From assembly GCF_002159975.1 (NCBI RefSeq), contig NZ_NFJR01000003.1, positions 124,001 through 188,000 on the forward strand: 64,000 bases of DNA, read 5' to 3'. A model generated the notes under the pieces. It did no database searches and was not told where the DNA came from. It saw only the letters and a list, made by a program, of their open reading frames with translations. Every line of letters begins with the position of its first letter. Within the stretch, counting starts at the first letter, position 1. The position numbers and the translations under genes are program-made. Shown here piece by piece: positions 17,220-25,774 of the stretch. This DNA is from Barnesiella sp. An22. Its GTDB lineage: Bacteria; Bacteroidota; Bacteroidia; Bacteroidales; Barnesiellaceae.

Positions 17220-18166
17220 ATCGATAAATCTTTTAAACGGTTAATCACTGACGGGGCTATCCCATCGGACAGCGGACTCCAGAGAGGGGCCCCGGGCCGC
17301 CCCAAAGCTCCCAGATTCCACGACGAAGTCTCCCCCTCCTGATAGCGCACCACATAAGGGGCCCTCACCGGGAAATCCGGGCCGAATACCAATCGCCACG
17401 AGGCCCGGCCGGGCACTTCGAATCGCACCTCGATGGTCTCGTCGTCGACCTTCAGCAGTCTCGCATCGGCATAGCGCCCCTGTATGTAAGCCACAATCTG
17501 CTTCAGTTGCAGGCGGTTCGCCCGGTCGTTCAGCCAAAAGCCGCGCTCGAAAGTCACCTGCCCCGCGGCAGGAGCCTGCTGCGCGCCCCGGGCATTCATC
17601 TCGCCATATACGGCTACGGAGGTAAACGGGAAAATCAGACTGTCGCCGTGGGCTGCATCGTAACGGGCCCGTACCGGCCCCTCGCCCGGCACGACCAGCC
17701 ACGGGCGCTGCTCCATCGTCACCCGATGGTGCAGATTCACAAACGAGAAAGCGTTGGCCGAGGCCCTCTGCCGCACACATACCCCGATGGCCAGCACGCA
17801 ACGCGACAGACCGTCGGCATACATACCCTCGTGTATCGACTGCACGTCGCCTCCGCTCGGATGCGAAAGACCCAGCCCGTGATGCGAATGCCACACCCCG
17901 ATGTGCGACAACCGATGCTCCCGCGACAGCAGGTCGACATGGCGTTGCAGATAATCGGCATCCTGGACGAAACTGGTAAACCGGCGCACCGATTTCGGCC
18001 CCGGCCCCAGCACATACACCACCACGGCATCGCCCTCGGCAGTCCAGTAGCCGAACAGGTTACCCCCTGTCTCCATCTGTGGCGAGTCGAGGATAACCCG
18101 CATCATGAAATCCAACTCTTCCCGGAAAATATAGATGTCCCCATAACCCCCTTTATCTGTCTCCAT
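17216..18166 (-). CDS. JAB/JAMM isopeptidase fused to an E2-like domain without cysteine
   Basis: A 316-residue protein from the ATG at 18166. Residues 10-150 are a JAB/MPN metalloprotease domain: E32 in METGG, H93 and H95 in WHSHH, S104 and D107 in PSGGD. The spacing after HSH is eight rather than the classic seven residues to the Ser. Residues 214-316 look like an E2 fold: an N-terminal helix, EVRFEVPG and WRLVFGPDFPVRAPYVVRY strands and turn, then LWSPL at 295-299 followed by a helix. No cysteine is present at the active-site position, so it may be a UEV-like partner. The enzyme should trim or remove the modifier. The start is set by the promoter at 18241-18272. Confidence 0.82.
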   Translation of the reverse strand: METDKGGYGDIYIFREELDFMMRVILDSPQMETGGNLFGYWTAEGDAVVVYVLGPGPKSVRRFTSFVQDADYLQRHVDLLSREHRLSHIGVWHSHHGLGLSHPSGGDVQSIHEGMYADGLSRCVLAIGVCVRQRASANAFSFVNLHHRVTMEQRPWLVVPGEGPVRARYDAAHGDSLIFPFTSVAVYGEMNARGAQQAPAAGQVTFERGFWLNDRANRLQLKQIVAYIQGRYADARLLKVDDETIEVRFEVPGRASWRLVFGPDFPVRAPYVVRYQEGETSSWNLGALGRPGAPLWSPLSDGIAPSVINRLKDLSI

Positions 18167-18240
18167 ACGGCTGGTGTTTTTCGCTTTGTACAACAAGAGA
18201 TTCTCTCTTATGCAATATAAATAAAAAATATCGACATTTA

Positions 18241-18272
18241 CAAACTTATCGCCCGGAAAATACGTTTCGCGA
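18241..18272 (-). promoter_or_regulatory. Candidate promoter of the ubiquitin-like operon
   Basis: Minus strand TAAGTTTG at 18241-18248 matches the -7 consensus; TTCG lies 21 bases upstream. It predicts a leader of about 70 bases before the JAB gene and rules out the longer start at 18283. Confidence 0.5.
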
Positions 18273-18346
18273 ATTAAAATCACCCATACAACTACTCCTG
18301 TAAATTATTCTCTTCAATTCCCGAAGAAGCAAAAAACAGTCATTAT

Positions 18347-18378
18347 CTTGGTCTTTCCACAAATAACTATTACCTTTG
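18347..18378 (+). promoter_or_regulatory. Promoter of psd-pssA
   Basis: CTTG, 20 bases, then TACCTTTG (exact -7 match), 27 bases before the psd start at 18406. It diverges from the ubiquitin-like operon promoter. Confidence 0.65.
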
Positions 18379-18405
18379 CCCGCTGCATCTAAATCGAGTA
18401 AAAAA

Positions 18406-19071
18406 ATGAAAATGAAAATACACCGAGAAGGTAAAAACATATTACTCTTACTGTTTGTAGTCCTGCTTATTTTGAACATACCTATCTACATGTGGGTAAA
18501 AATCGCCTGGATAGCGATTTTTGTGCATGTAGTCTCGATTGTGTTTTTCCTGCTGGTTGTCAACTTCTTCCGCTCTCCGAAGCGTCGGTTCAAAGGTGAC
18601 CGTAAAAATGTAGTGGTGGCTCCGGCCGACGGTGTGGTAGTCGTACTCGAAGAGGTGCTCGAAGATGAGTATTTCCACGACAAACGCATGCAGGTATCCA
18701 TCTTCATGAATATACTCAATGTGCACGCCAACTGGTTCCCCGTAGCCGGCGAAGTGCTCCACGTGAGTCATCAACAGGGCCGGTTCATGGCGGCCTATCT
18801 GCCCAAATCAAGCACCGAGAACGAACGCTCGACCATCGTCATCAAGGCCGAAAACGGACAAGAGGTGCTGGTTCGCCAGATTGCCGGAGCCGTAGCTCGC
18901 CGCATCGTCACTTATGCCGAGGTGGGCGACTCGTGCCAGATAGACGAGCACATGGGCTTCATCAAGTTCGGCTCGCGTGTCGACCTCTACCTGCCGCTCG
19001 ACAGCGACATCAAGGTGAAACTGAACGACAAGACTACAGGCGATTTAACCGAAATAGCCCGCCTAAAATAA
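18406..19071 (+). CDS. psd: Phosphatidylserine decarboxylase
   Basis: A 221-residue proenzyme. Two hydrophobic helices (about 10-52) anchor it, followed by [40 protein letters not shown] and, near residue 190, the FGSR self-cleavage site (Gly-Ser) in [14 protein letters not shown]. Cleavage at this site makes the pyruvoyl cofactor. It turns phosphatidylserine into phosphatidylethanolamine. Its size is that of the short archaeal-type Psd common in Bacteroidetes. pssA starts 7 bases downstream, so substrate synthesis and decarboxylation are encoded together. Start chosen at [11 protein letters not shown] because the longer frame overlaps the promoter. Confidence 0.95.
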   Translation: MKMKIHREGKNILLLLFVVLLILNIPIYMWVKIAWIAIFVHVVSIVFFLLVVNFFRSPKRRFKGDRKNVVVAPADGVVVVLEEVLEDEYFHDKRMQVSIFMNILNVHANWFPVAGEVLHVSHQQGRFMAAYLPKSSTENERSTIVIKAENGQEVLVRQIAGAVARRIVTYAEVGDSCQIDEHMGFIKFGSRVDLYLPLDSDIKVKLNDKTTGDLTEIARLK

Positions 19072-19077
19072 GCAATC

Positions 19078-19776
19078 ATGAACGCAATTGTCAAAAATAT
19101 ACCCAACTCCATCACCTGCCTGAATCTGCTCTCGGGATGCTTCGCCTGCATTTTTGCATTTCAGGGCCAATACGATTGGGTTGCCTTGTGCATAGGGTTG
19201 TCGGCCCTCTTCGATTTTCTCGACGGCATGGCCGCCCGGTTGCTGCACGCCTACTCTCCGTTGGGTAAAGAGCTCGATTCGCTGGCCGACCTCATCAGTT
19301 TCGGGCTGGCTCCAGGTCTGATGGTGATGCACTTGATGGCCTACAACAGCACATTCCACGGCATGGCCGAATACCAGTCGTGGTGGGCATTGAGCGCGCT
19401 GCTCATCCCGGTATTTTCGGCACTGCGGTTGGCCAAGTTCAACATCGATACCCGCCAGACTACCTCGTTCATCGGGCTGCCCGTACCGGCCAACGCCCTC
19501 TTCTGGATAGGTATCTGCCAGGCCGTGCTGCGCATGGAGAGCCCCGTATGCGGCTACGCCATCGTGGCGCTGGTCATCATCTTCTCGCTGTTGCTGGTAT
19601 CGGAGATTCCCATGTTCTCGCTCAAGTTCAAAAACCTGAAGTGGAAAGAGAACTACCTGCGCTACCTCATCATCGCCGTTGCGGCAATCTGCCTCATTTT
19701 CTTCGGTTTGTCAGGTCTTGCCGCCACCATAGGCCTGTATATCGTCTTGTCGCTGCTGACAGCCCGCAAACGATAA
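19078..19776 (+). CDS. pssA: CDP-diacylglycerol-serine O-phosphatidyltransferase
   Basis: A 232-residue membrane enzyme with several transmembrane helices. The CDP-alcohol phosphatidyltransferase signature DGxxAR-x8-GxxxDxxxD is seen in FLDGMAARLLHAYSPLGKE followed by LDSLADLISFG. It makes phosphatidylserine from CDP-diacylglycerol and serine, feeding the Psd encoded just upstream. It starts with MNAIVKNIPNSITCLNLLSG, typical of the family. The two genes form an operon. Confidence 0.96.
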   Translation: MNAIVKNIPNSITCLNLLSGCFACIFAFQGQYDWVALCIGLSALFDFLDGMAARLLHAYSPLGKELDSLADLISFGLAPGLMVMHLMAYNSTFHGMAEYQSWWALSALLIPVFSALRLAKFNIDTRQTTSFIGLPVPANALFWIGICQAVLRMESPVCGYAIVALVIIFSLLLVSEIPMFSLKFKNLKWKENYLRYLIIAVAAICLIFFGLSGLAATIGLYIVLSLLTARKR

Positions 19777-19834
19777 AAACAAAAACGGAACGATTTTTGT
19801 TCCTACTGGGATATAAACCTAATATGTATCGATT

Positions 19835-20101
19835 ATGCACTTGGCATTTTTGCTTCTGATTATACTCTTTATTATCTTCTTTGTGCCCCTCTTGGCTCTC
19901 ATCCAACTGGTCGTACGCTTTATATCCCGCATATTCTTCGGGAGAAAAGAGGGGGCTGGCAATACCTTCGGCCGGCAGGAACAGAGCAGCCGCTCACAGG
20001 GCGAACGCTCCACGACCTGGTATACCAGTACCAAGAAAGGGAAAAAGAAGATTGACAGTTCGGAGGGCGAGTATATCGACTTCGAAGATATAAAGGAATA
20101 A
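19835..20101 (+). CDS. DUF4834 family small membrane protein
   Basis: An 88-residue protein with one N-terminal transmembrane helix (MHLAFLLLIILFIIFFVPLL), then FISRIFFGRKEG and a polar tail ending EGEYIDFEDIKE. The last motif, an acidic YxDFEDIK-like end, is typical of the DUF4834 proteins found in Bacteroidetes. The function is unknown. It starts 58 bases after pssA and may be read through from the same promoter. Confidence 0.8.
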   Translation: MHLAFLLLIILFIIFFVPLLALIQLVVRFISRIFFGRKEGAGNTFGRQEQSSRSQGERSTTWYTSTKKGKKKIDSSEGEYIDFEDIKE

Positions 20102-20107
20102 AAAAAA

Positions 20108-20136
20108 GAAGAGAGAGCCGTCGCGCGGCCTCTCGT
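20108..20136. terminator. Intrinsic terminator between convergent genes
   Basis: GAGAGCCG and CGGCCTCTC pair around TCGCG with one bulged base. On the minus strand the stem is followed by CTCTTCTTTTTTTT, so it should stop the 20192-20620 gene well; it also lies just past DUF4834. Confidence 0.75.
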
Positions 20137-20191
20137 CAAGAGGTCTGCAGCCAGTCTCTCCCCTGTCTCGTGACGGCTTGTAGCAGCCGCG

Positions 20192-20620
20192 CTATTTCAC
20201 CGACAGAATCTCTTCAACGATAAAGTTGCTGTATCCCCTCCAGGGCAATGCTCCCAGATACTCGTTGTATTTCAGTTCGACATGACGTCCGCTCATGCGC
20301 ATGAGCGAATCTGCCAAATTGGCATCATCGACCGAAAAGACAAACTGGTTGGACTGCAGCGACCCTTGCCCTGCCGTGCGGAATCCCTCCATGATGAGAG
20401 TCCCCTCGTAGGTCTTGAACACATAGCCCTTCTTCACTACATAGTTGAGAGTACCCGCCTTCACACCCGAGCCGAATACAAAATAGTAACGCACATACAC
20501 AAAGGCGCCCAGGGCCACTACCAACACCACTCCCGCAATCCACAGGAAGCGGCGGAACGACCGGCGCAGGGCTTCGCCCCGGCTGCGGCCTGTTTGAGTC
20601 TCGTTTATTTCACCGTTCAT
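20192..20620 (-). CDS. Single-pass membrane protein of unknown function
   Basis: A 142-residue protein with a basic N-terminal region (GRSRGEALRRSFRRFLW), one transmembrane helix at about 26-45 (IAGVVLVVALGAFVYV) and a periplasmic part with KAGTLNYVVKKGYVFKTYEGTL and a C-terminal FIVEEILSV. I recognise this as a type of small protein common in Bacteroidales but know no function for it. I chose the ATG at 20620; a GTG ten codons upstream is also possible. It stands alone, downstream of pepD on the same strand with a 169-base gap. Confidence 0.7.
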   Translation of the reverse strand: MNGEINETQTGRSRGEALRRSFRRFLWIAGVVLVVALGAFVYVRYYFVFGSGVKAGTLNYVVKKGYVFKTYEGTLIMEGFRTAGQGSLQSNQFVFSVDDANLADSLMRMSGRHVELKYNEYLGALPWRGYSNFIVEEILSVK

Positions 20621-20789
20621 TTCATTCTGTTTTTCGCAATCTCTCCCCACAGGCTATCTCGGTAGGTTCCACGCCTCGCCCCGTTTGCCCCGGGCCCCGA
20701 TTGCACTTGACACCAAAGAATATATTTCAAAACAAAAAAGCGGTCGATGCGAGCAACCGCATCGACTGCTTTTAGCATTTATTATCGTT

Positions 20790-22259
20790 TCACTCCTTCA
20801 CCGGGATATTCTCCAAGGCAGCCACCAACAGCTTCCAGAAGGTCTCGACCGTAGAGATTTCTACCTTCTCGTTGGGCGAATGCGGGTGCTTGATGGTGGG
20901 GCCGAACGAAATCATGTCGAGGCCCGGATAGTTGGCACCGATAATACCGCACTCGAGACCGGCGTGCATCATCTTCACTTGAGCCTCACGCCCGGTTACC
21001 TGCGGGTAGAGCCGTTTCATCAGGTTCAGAATCTGCGATTTGAAGTTGGGTTCCCAACCGGGATAGGCACCATCGAAATCGACCCGGGCACCAGCCAGCG
21101 AGAAGGTGCTCTCCAACTCCGAAGCCAAAGCCCGTTTCATGCTCTCGCTCGAGCTGCGCACGAGAATCTTCACCTCGATATACCCTTCGGAGGTACGCAC
21201 AATCGAGAGGTTCGACGAGGTCTCCACCACGTCGGGGGCATCGGGTATCATGCGATACACACCGTTGTGGCAGGCCACGATGGCGTTGATGAGGTCGTCC
21301 TGTATCTCCTCGGGCAGGAGCGAATGCGGCAGTTCGGTCTGCTCGGCCGTAAAGTAGAGGTTCTCTTCGATGAAGCCATACTCCCGCTTGAGCGTAGCGG
21401 CAAAGTCATTCACGGCATCCATGAAATCCTCCTTGTCCTCGGCCAGAATCGTCACCACGGCCTCGGCTTCGCGCGGGATGGCATTGCGCAGCGTACCGCC
21501 GCTGTAACTGGCCAGGCGGGCCTCATACTCCGACACCGCCTCTTTCAGGAAGCGGAACATCTCCTTGTTGGCATTCATGCGGCCCAGGTGAATATCCACA
21601 CCCGAGTGGCCGCCGTGCAGTCCGCCCAGAGTCAGCTTCACGGCTATCTCGTTGGGAGCCGGCGTATAGGGTTCCTCCTTGTAGCGGAACTCGATATTCA
21701 CATCCACACCGCCGGCACAGCTCATGTAGAGCTCGCCATCCTGCTCCGAGTCGGTATTCAGCAAAATTTCGCCATGCAGCTCGCCCGGTTCCAGCCCGAT
21801 AGCGCCATACATGCCGGTCTCCTCGTCGTAGGTAAAGAGCGCTTCGAGGGGGCCATGCTTGAGATCTTTCGACTCGAGAATAGCCAGAATCGACGAGATG
21901 CCGATACCGTTGTCGGCGCCCAGCGTCGTCTCGGTAGCCGTCACCCAGTCGCCGTCGACACGGGGGAGAATAGGATCGGTCTCGAAGTTGTGCTTCACCG
22001 ACTTGTTGGCCTGAGGCACCATATCCATGTGACCTTGCAGAATGACCGGCTTGCGATTCTCCATGCCGGGCGTAGCCGGCTTGCGAATGATGACATTTCC
22101 AGCCTTGTCGTGAATCGTCTCCAAACCCAGCGAACGACCTACACCCATGATATACTCGGTAATCTTGTCGAGGTGTCCCGACGGACGGGGAATCTGACAA
22201 ATCGCCTGAAAATGTTTCCACACAGCCTGCGGCTGAAGAGATGTGATTTTGCTGTCCAT
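20790..22259 (-). CDS. pepD: Aminoacyl-histidine dipeptidase (PepD, M20 family)
   Basis: A 489-residue zinc dipeptidase. VILQGHMDMVPQ supplies the first metal-binding His and Asp, TTLGADNGIGI the bridging Asp, and YDEETGMYGAIGL the catalytic Glu pair; a further GLHGGHSGVDIH motif marks the M20 dimerisation domain. LECGIIGANYPGLDMISFGPTIKHPHSPNE carries the last metal ligand. It cleaves carnosine-like and other dipeptides with an unblocked N-terminus. No signal peptide, so it is cytosolic. The flippase-like gene is upstream with a 28-base gap and both may share a transcript. Confidence 0.96.
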   Translation of the reverse strand: MDSKITSLQPQAVWKHFQAICQIPRPSGHLDKITEYIMGVGRSLGLETIHDKAGNVIIRKPATPGMENRKPVILQGHMDMVPQANKSVKHNFETDPILPRVDGDWVTATETTLGADNGIGISSILAILESKDLKHGPLEALFTYDEETGMYGAIGLEPGELHGEILLNTDSEQDGELYMSCAGGVDVNIEFRYKEEPYTPAPNEIAVKLTLGGLHGGHSGVDIHLGRMNANKEMFRFLKEAVSEYEARLASYSGGTLRNAIPREAEAVVTILAEDKEDFMDAVNDFAATLKREYGFIEENLYFTAEQTELPHSLLPEEIQDDLINAIVACHNGVYRMIPDAPDVVETSSNLSIVRTSEGYIEVKILVRSSSESMKRALASELESTFSLAGARVDFDGAYPGWEPNFKSQILNLMKRLYPQVTGREAQVKMMHAGLECGIIGANYPGLDMISFGPTIKHPHSPNEKVEISTVETFWKLLVAALENIPVKE

Positions 22260-22287
22260 AGTTATAATTTTATAGATCCGTAAATTG

Positions 22288-23328
22288 TCAAAGGCGATCC
22301 GACTCGGGAATCTCCGTCACAATATCGTCCACAACCCGTTCGCCCTTGGGTTTCTTCTTATCGCATGCCATCGAAATGAAGGCATATATTCCTATCAGCA
22401 CAACCAGCACCATTTGCGACCCGTGTGCCACAAAGGCAAAGGCGCCGGCCTCGTTGCCCGTGATACCGTAGTACGACAGACCCGCGATAACCGCCAGGTG
22501 CCACGGTCCTATACCCCCCTGCACGGGAAGTCCCATGCCCAGACTGCCCAACACATAGAGCAGCAACACGGCAGCCACCGTCAGATGCGACGTGCTGGGG
22601 AAGGCAAATATGCACAAATATAACTGCATAAAATAGCAGAACCAAATAAAGAGGGTATAGAATATGAATTGAAATTTACCGTGCATGGTCACAATCGAAG
22701 CAAAACCGGCCCACACGTTGGCCATCAGCCCCTTGATGCGCTGCACCAGCCGGCTCTGGCTGTTGGTGCGGAAAAACCAAATCACCACCCCGATGCAGAC
22801 GGCAATACCCACATAGAGCCACACCGATGTGAGCACGCTTGTCACCCCCGCCTCGATCGAAGGGTTCTCGTCGAGAAACCGGATAAACGGCTTCATCTGC
22901 ATGAAAAAGACCAGCAGCGTGAGCAACGCCACCATCACCGTATCGGAGAGGCGGTCCGACACCATCGACCCCAGCACCTTGCTGAACGACGCCTTCTCGC
23001 GCTGGGCCACATAGCCGCAGCGCCACACCTCGCCCAGGCGGGGGAAGAGCAGGTTCATGGCATACATGCCGAAGATGGCATTGATGAGGACACGCATCGA
23101 CGGCTCTATATGCAGCGCGCGCAGCTGCAAACGCCAGCGCAAGGCCCGGGCTATATGACTGAAAACGGCCACCCCCATCGAGAGGACAACCCAAGTATAG
23201 TTTACATCGGTTTTAAGAATCTGGAGTATGGTCTCTACATCGAGTTGCTGGTAGACATACCAGAACAACCATACGCCGCAGAGCAGAGGAAGCAGATATT
23301 TTACAATATCGCGGATTATCCTTTTCAA
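22288..23328 (-). CDS. Flippase-like integral membrane protein (YbhN/UPF0104 family)
   Basis: A 346-residue protein with eight or so hydrophobic segments. RALRWRLQLRAL, the NAIFGMYAMNLLFPRLGEVWRC stretch and the late GGIGPWHLAV motif match the lysylphosphatidylglycerol synthase transmembrane region (UPF0104). Family members are thought to move or make lipids; no aminoacyl transferase domain is present here, so it is only the membrane part. It ends with a polar tail, KKKPKGERVVDD. pepD lies 28 bases downstream. Confidence 0.85.
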   Translation of the reverse strand: MKRIIRDIVKYLLPLLCGVWLFWYVYQQLDVETILQILKTDVNYTWVVLSMGVAVFSHIARALRWRLQLRALHIEPSMRVLINAIFGMYAMNLLFPRLGEVWRCGYVAQREKASFSKVLGSMVSDRLSDTVMVALLTLLVFFMQMKPFIRFLDENPSIEAGVTSVLTSVWLYVGIAVCIGVVIWFFRTNSQSRLVQRIKGLMANVWAGFASIVTMHGKFQFIFYTLFIWFCYFMQLYLCIFAFPSTSHLTVAAVLLLYVLGSLGMGLPVQGGIGPWHLAVIAGLSYYGITGNEAGAFAFVAHGSQMVLVVLIGIYAFISMACDKKKPKGERVVDDIVTEIPESDRL

Positions 23329-23360
23329 TTTTCCCGTTTTAAAAATTTGTTATACCTTTG
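23329..23360 (+). promoter_or_regulatory. Candidate promoter of rsmA
   Basis: TTTT, 20 bases, then TACCTTTG at 23353-23360, about 105 bases before rsmA. Confidence 0.5.
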
Positions 23361-23367
23361 TATGCTG

Positions 23368-23375
23368 CAAAGATA
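23368..23375 (-). promoter_or_regulatory. Candidate -7 box for the flippase-like gene
   Basis: Minus strand TATCTTTG, an exact -7 box, about 40 bases before the gene start at 23328. No good -33 box at the usual distance. Its start region overlaps the rsmA -7 box on the other strand. Confidence 0.45.
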
Positions 23376-23465
23376 AAGGTTTATCTCCAACTTTGTAGCG
23401 AACGGAGGCCTGAAAAATCTCCGCTGTAAATATTTTATTGACTCACAACTGAAACCGGAACCTTC

Positions 23466-24251
23466 ATGAGCTACATGGTCAAACCCAAGAAATCGCTGGG
23501 ACAGCATTTTCTCACCGACTTGAGCATAGCCGAGGCGATTGCCGACACCCTGGCCAGCTACAAAGGCATGCCCGTGCTCGAGGTGGGGCCCGGCATGGGA
23601 GTCCTCACCCGGTTTCTGCTGGACAAAGGCCACGACCTCACGGTGGTCGAGCTCGACCCCGAGTCGGTCGAATACCTGCAGGAGCACTTTCCCGAGCTGC
23701 GCGACCGTATTGTCGCCAAAGACTTTCTCAAGCTCGACCTGGCCCAACTCTACGAAGGCCCCTTCTGCGTCATCGGCAACTATCCCTACAACATCTCGAG
23801 CCAGATATTTTTCAAGATTCTCGACTATAAAGACCGCATACCCTGTTGCAGCGGCATGATTCAGAAAGAGGTGGCCGAACGCATGGCCGCCCCTCCCGGC
23901 AGCAAGACCTACGGGATACTGAGCGTGTTGCTGCAGGCCTGGTACGATATAGAATATCTCTTCACCGTTCCCGAGCACGTGTTCAATCCCCCGCCCAAAG
24001 TCAAGTCGGCGGTCATCAGGATGACCCGCAACCAGGTCGAGCAACTGGGGTGTAACGAACGGCTCTTCAAACAGATTGTCAAGACCGCCTTCAACCAACG
24101 GCGAAAGACCATGCGCAACTCACTGAGAAGCCTGGTCGGGAAAGAGTGCGAAGTCCTGTCCGACCCCATCTTCGACGAACGCCCCGAGCGGCTGTCGGTC
24201 GAGCGGTTCATCGCCCTCACCAACCTGTTAGAGAGTTATATCATCCCATAA
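23466..24251 (+). CDS. rsmA: 16S rRNA (adenine1518/1519-N6)-dimethyltransferase
   Basis: A 261-residue methyltransferase (KsgA). It starts MSYMVKPKKSLGQHFLTDL, and carries the SAM-binding motif VLEVGPGMGVLTRFLL, the acidic VVELDPESVEYL, and the catalytic NYPYNISSQI (motif IV, NxPY). The C-terminal part has VFNPPPKVKSAVIRM and FNQRRKTMRNSL, both family hallmarks. It dimethylates two adenines in helix 45 of 16S rRNA late in small-subunit assembly. mgtE follows on the same strand after 65 bases, with a CCGGAA/TTCCGG hairpin in the gap that lacks a T-run. Confidence 0.97.
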   Translation: MSYMVKPKKSLGQHFLTDLSIAEAIADTLASYKGMPVLEVGPGMGVLTRFLLDKGHDLTVVELDPESVEYLQEHFPELRDRIVAKDFLKLDLAQLYEGPFCVIGNYPYNISSQIFFKILDYKDRIPCCSGMIQKEVAERMAAPPGSKTYGILSVLLQAWYDIEYLFTVPEHVFNPPPKVKSAVIRMTRNQVEQLGCNERLFKQIVKTAFNQRRKTMRNSLRSLVGKECEVLSDPIFDERPERLSVERFIALTNLLESYIIP

Positions 24252-24316
24252 ACAACCTGCCGGAATACCGTCGGCCTTCCACCCTGTTCCGGATTCAAAC
24301 CCAAGGAGGCTGAGAC

Positions 24317-25666
24317 ATGGAAAAGTTTACGCCCGAATATATACAGAACGTCCAGCAAATCATCAAGAACGACGAGAAAGACAAGGCTCGCGAACTGCTC
24401 AAGGAGCTGCACCCCGCCGACATCGCCGAGCTGTACCAGCAGCTCAACCTCGACGAGGCCGAGTACATATACATGCTGCTCGACGGCGAAAAGGCGGCCG
24501 ACGTACTGCTCGAACTCGACGAGGACGACCGCAAGAAGATGCTCAAGCAACTGCCCAGTGAGGTGATTGCCAAGCAGTTCATCGACTACATGGACTCCGA
24601 CGACGCCGTAGACCTCATCCGCGAGATGGACGAGGATGCCCAGGAAGAGATTCTCTCGCACATCGACGACGTGGAGCAGGCCGGCGACATCGTAGACCTG
24701 TTGAAGTACGACGAAGATACCGCCGGCGGTCTCATGGGTACCGAGATGGTGGTCGTGAACGAAAACTGGAGCATGCCCGAGTGCGTGAAACAGATGCGCA
24801 TCCAGGCCGAGGAGTTGGGCGAACTCTACTACGTCTACGTGGTCGACGACGACGACCGGCTCAAAGGCGTCTTTCCCCTCAAGAAGATGATTACCAACCC
24901 GTCGGCCTCCAAGATCAAGCACGTCATGCGCAAAGACCCCGTATCGGTCAAGACCGACACCCCCATCGAAGAGGTGGCCGTCACCTTCGAAAAGTACGAC
25001 CTGGTGGCCGTTCCCGTAATCGACAGCATCGGGCGGCTGGTGGGGCAGATTACCGTCGACGACGTGATGGACGAGGTGCGCGAACAGTCGGAGCGTGAAT
25101 ACCAGTTGGCATCGGGTCTTTCGCAAGACGTCGAGTCGAACGATACCGTCTTCACCCAGACGGCGGCCCGCCTGCCGTGGCTGCTCATCGGCATGTTCGG
25201 CGGTCTGGCCAACTCAGTGATTCTGGGCAACTTCGAGGCCAACATCGCCCGCAACCCCGCCACCGCCCTCTTCATCCCCCTCATCGGTGGCACGGGCGGC
25301 AACGTGGGCATCCAGTCATCGGCCATCGTCGTGCAGGGCCTGGCCAACGGCAAGCTCGACATGAAGACGGCCGGCAAACAACTGTTCAAGGAGCTGGGCG
25401 TAGCCCTCATCAACGCCTGCATGATTTCGCTGCTGGTTTTCGTCTACAACTGGTTTTTCCTCGACAACATGGCCACCACCGTATCGGTGTCGCTCTCGCT
25501 ATTTGCCGTCGTGATATTCGCCTCGATATTCGGTACTCTCGTGCCCCTCACCCTCGAGCGGTTCAAGATAGACCCGGCCATTGCCACAGGCCCCTTTATC
25601 ACCATTACCAACGACATCATAGGCATGCTCATCTACATGAGCATAAGCTATATGCTCTCGACCTAA
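24317..25666 (+). CDS. mgtE: Magnesium transporter MgtE
   Basis: A 449-residue magnesium channel. The N-terminal helical domain (HPADIAELYQQL, LLDGEKAADVLLELD, LLKYDEDTAGGLMGTE) is followed by two CBS domains at about 135-255 and five transmembrane helices from about 285 on (LPWLLIGMFGG, LIGGTGGNVGIQSSAIVVQGLANG). The acidic N-domain and CBS pair sense cytosolic magnesium and close the pore in the known structure. Length and order fit the family. Confidence 0.96.
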   Translation: MEKFTPEYIQNVQQIIKNDEKDKARELLKELHPADIAELYQQLNLDEAEYIYMLLDGEKAADVLLELDEDDRKKMLKQLPSEVIAKQFIDYMDSDDAVDLIREMDEDAQEEILSHIDDVEQAGDIVDLLKYDEDTAGGLMGTEMVVVNENWSMPECVKQMRIQAEELGELYYVYVVDDDDRLKGVFPLKKMITNPSASKIKHVMRKDPVSVKTDTPIEEVAVTFEKYDLVAVPVIDSIGRLVGQITVDDVMDEVREQSEREYQLASGLSQDVESNDTVFTQTAARLPWLLIGMFGGLANSVILGNFEANIARNPATALFIPLIGGTGGNVGIQSSAIVVQGLANGKLDMKTAGKQLFKELGVALINACMISLLVFVYNWFFLDNMATTVSVSLSLFAVVIFASIFGTLVPLTLERFKIDPAIATGPFITITNDIIGMLIYMSISYMLST

Positions 25667-25692
25667 AAGGGGCTGAGACGAAAAATTTTGCA

Positions 25693-25700
25693 TACTTTTG
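25693..25700 (+). promoter_or_regulatory. Candidate -7 box of the acyltransferase gene
   Basis: TACTTTTG matches the -7 consensus, 75 bases before the start at 25775. No TTTG at the usual -33 distance. Confidence 0.4.
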
Positions 25701-25774
25701 TGTATTTCAATCGTTATTATATATATTTTTGTCCACGCGATTGAGACCAAGATTTAACCGACATAAACTCAAAA

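Noticed and set aside
24260-24292. CCGGAA/TTCCGG hairpin between rsmA and mgtE as a magnesium riboswitch
   Set aside because: The gap is only 65 bases, too short for a known M-box, and there is no T-run; left as an unassigned hairpin.
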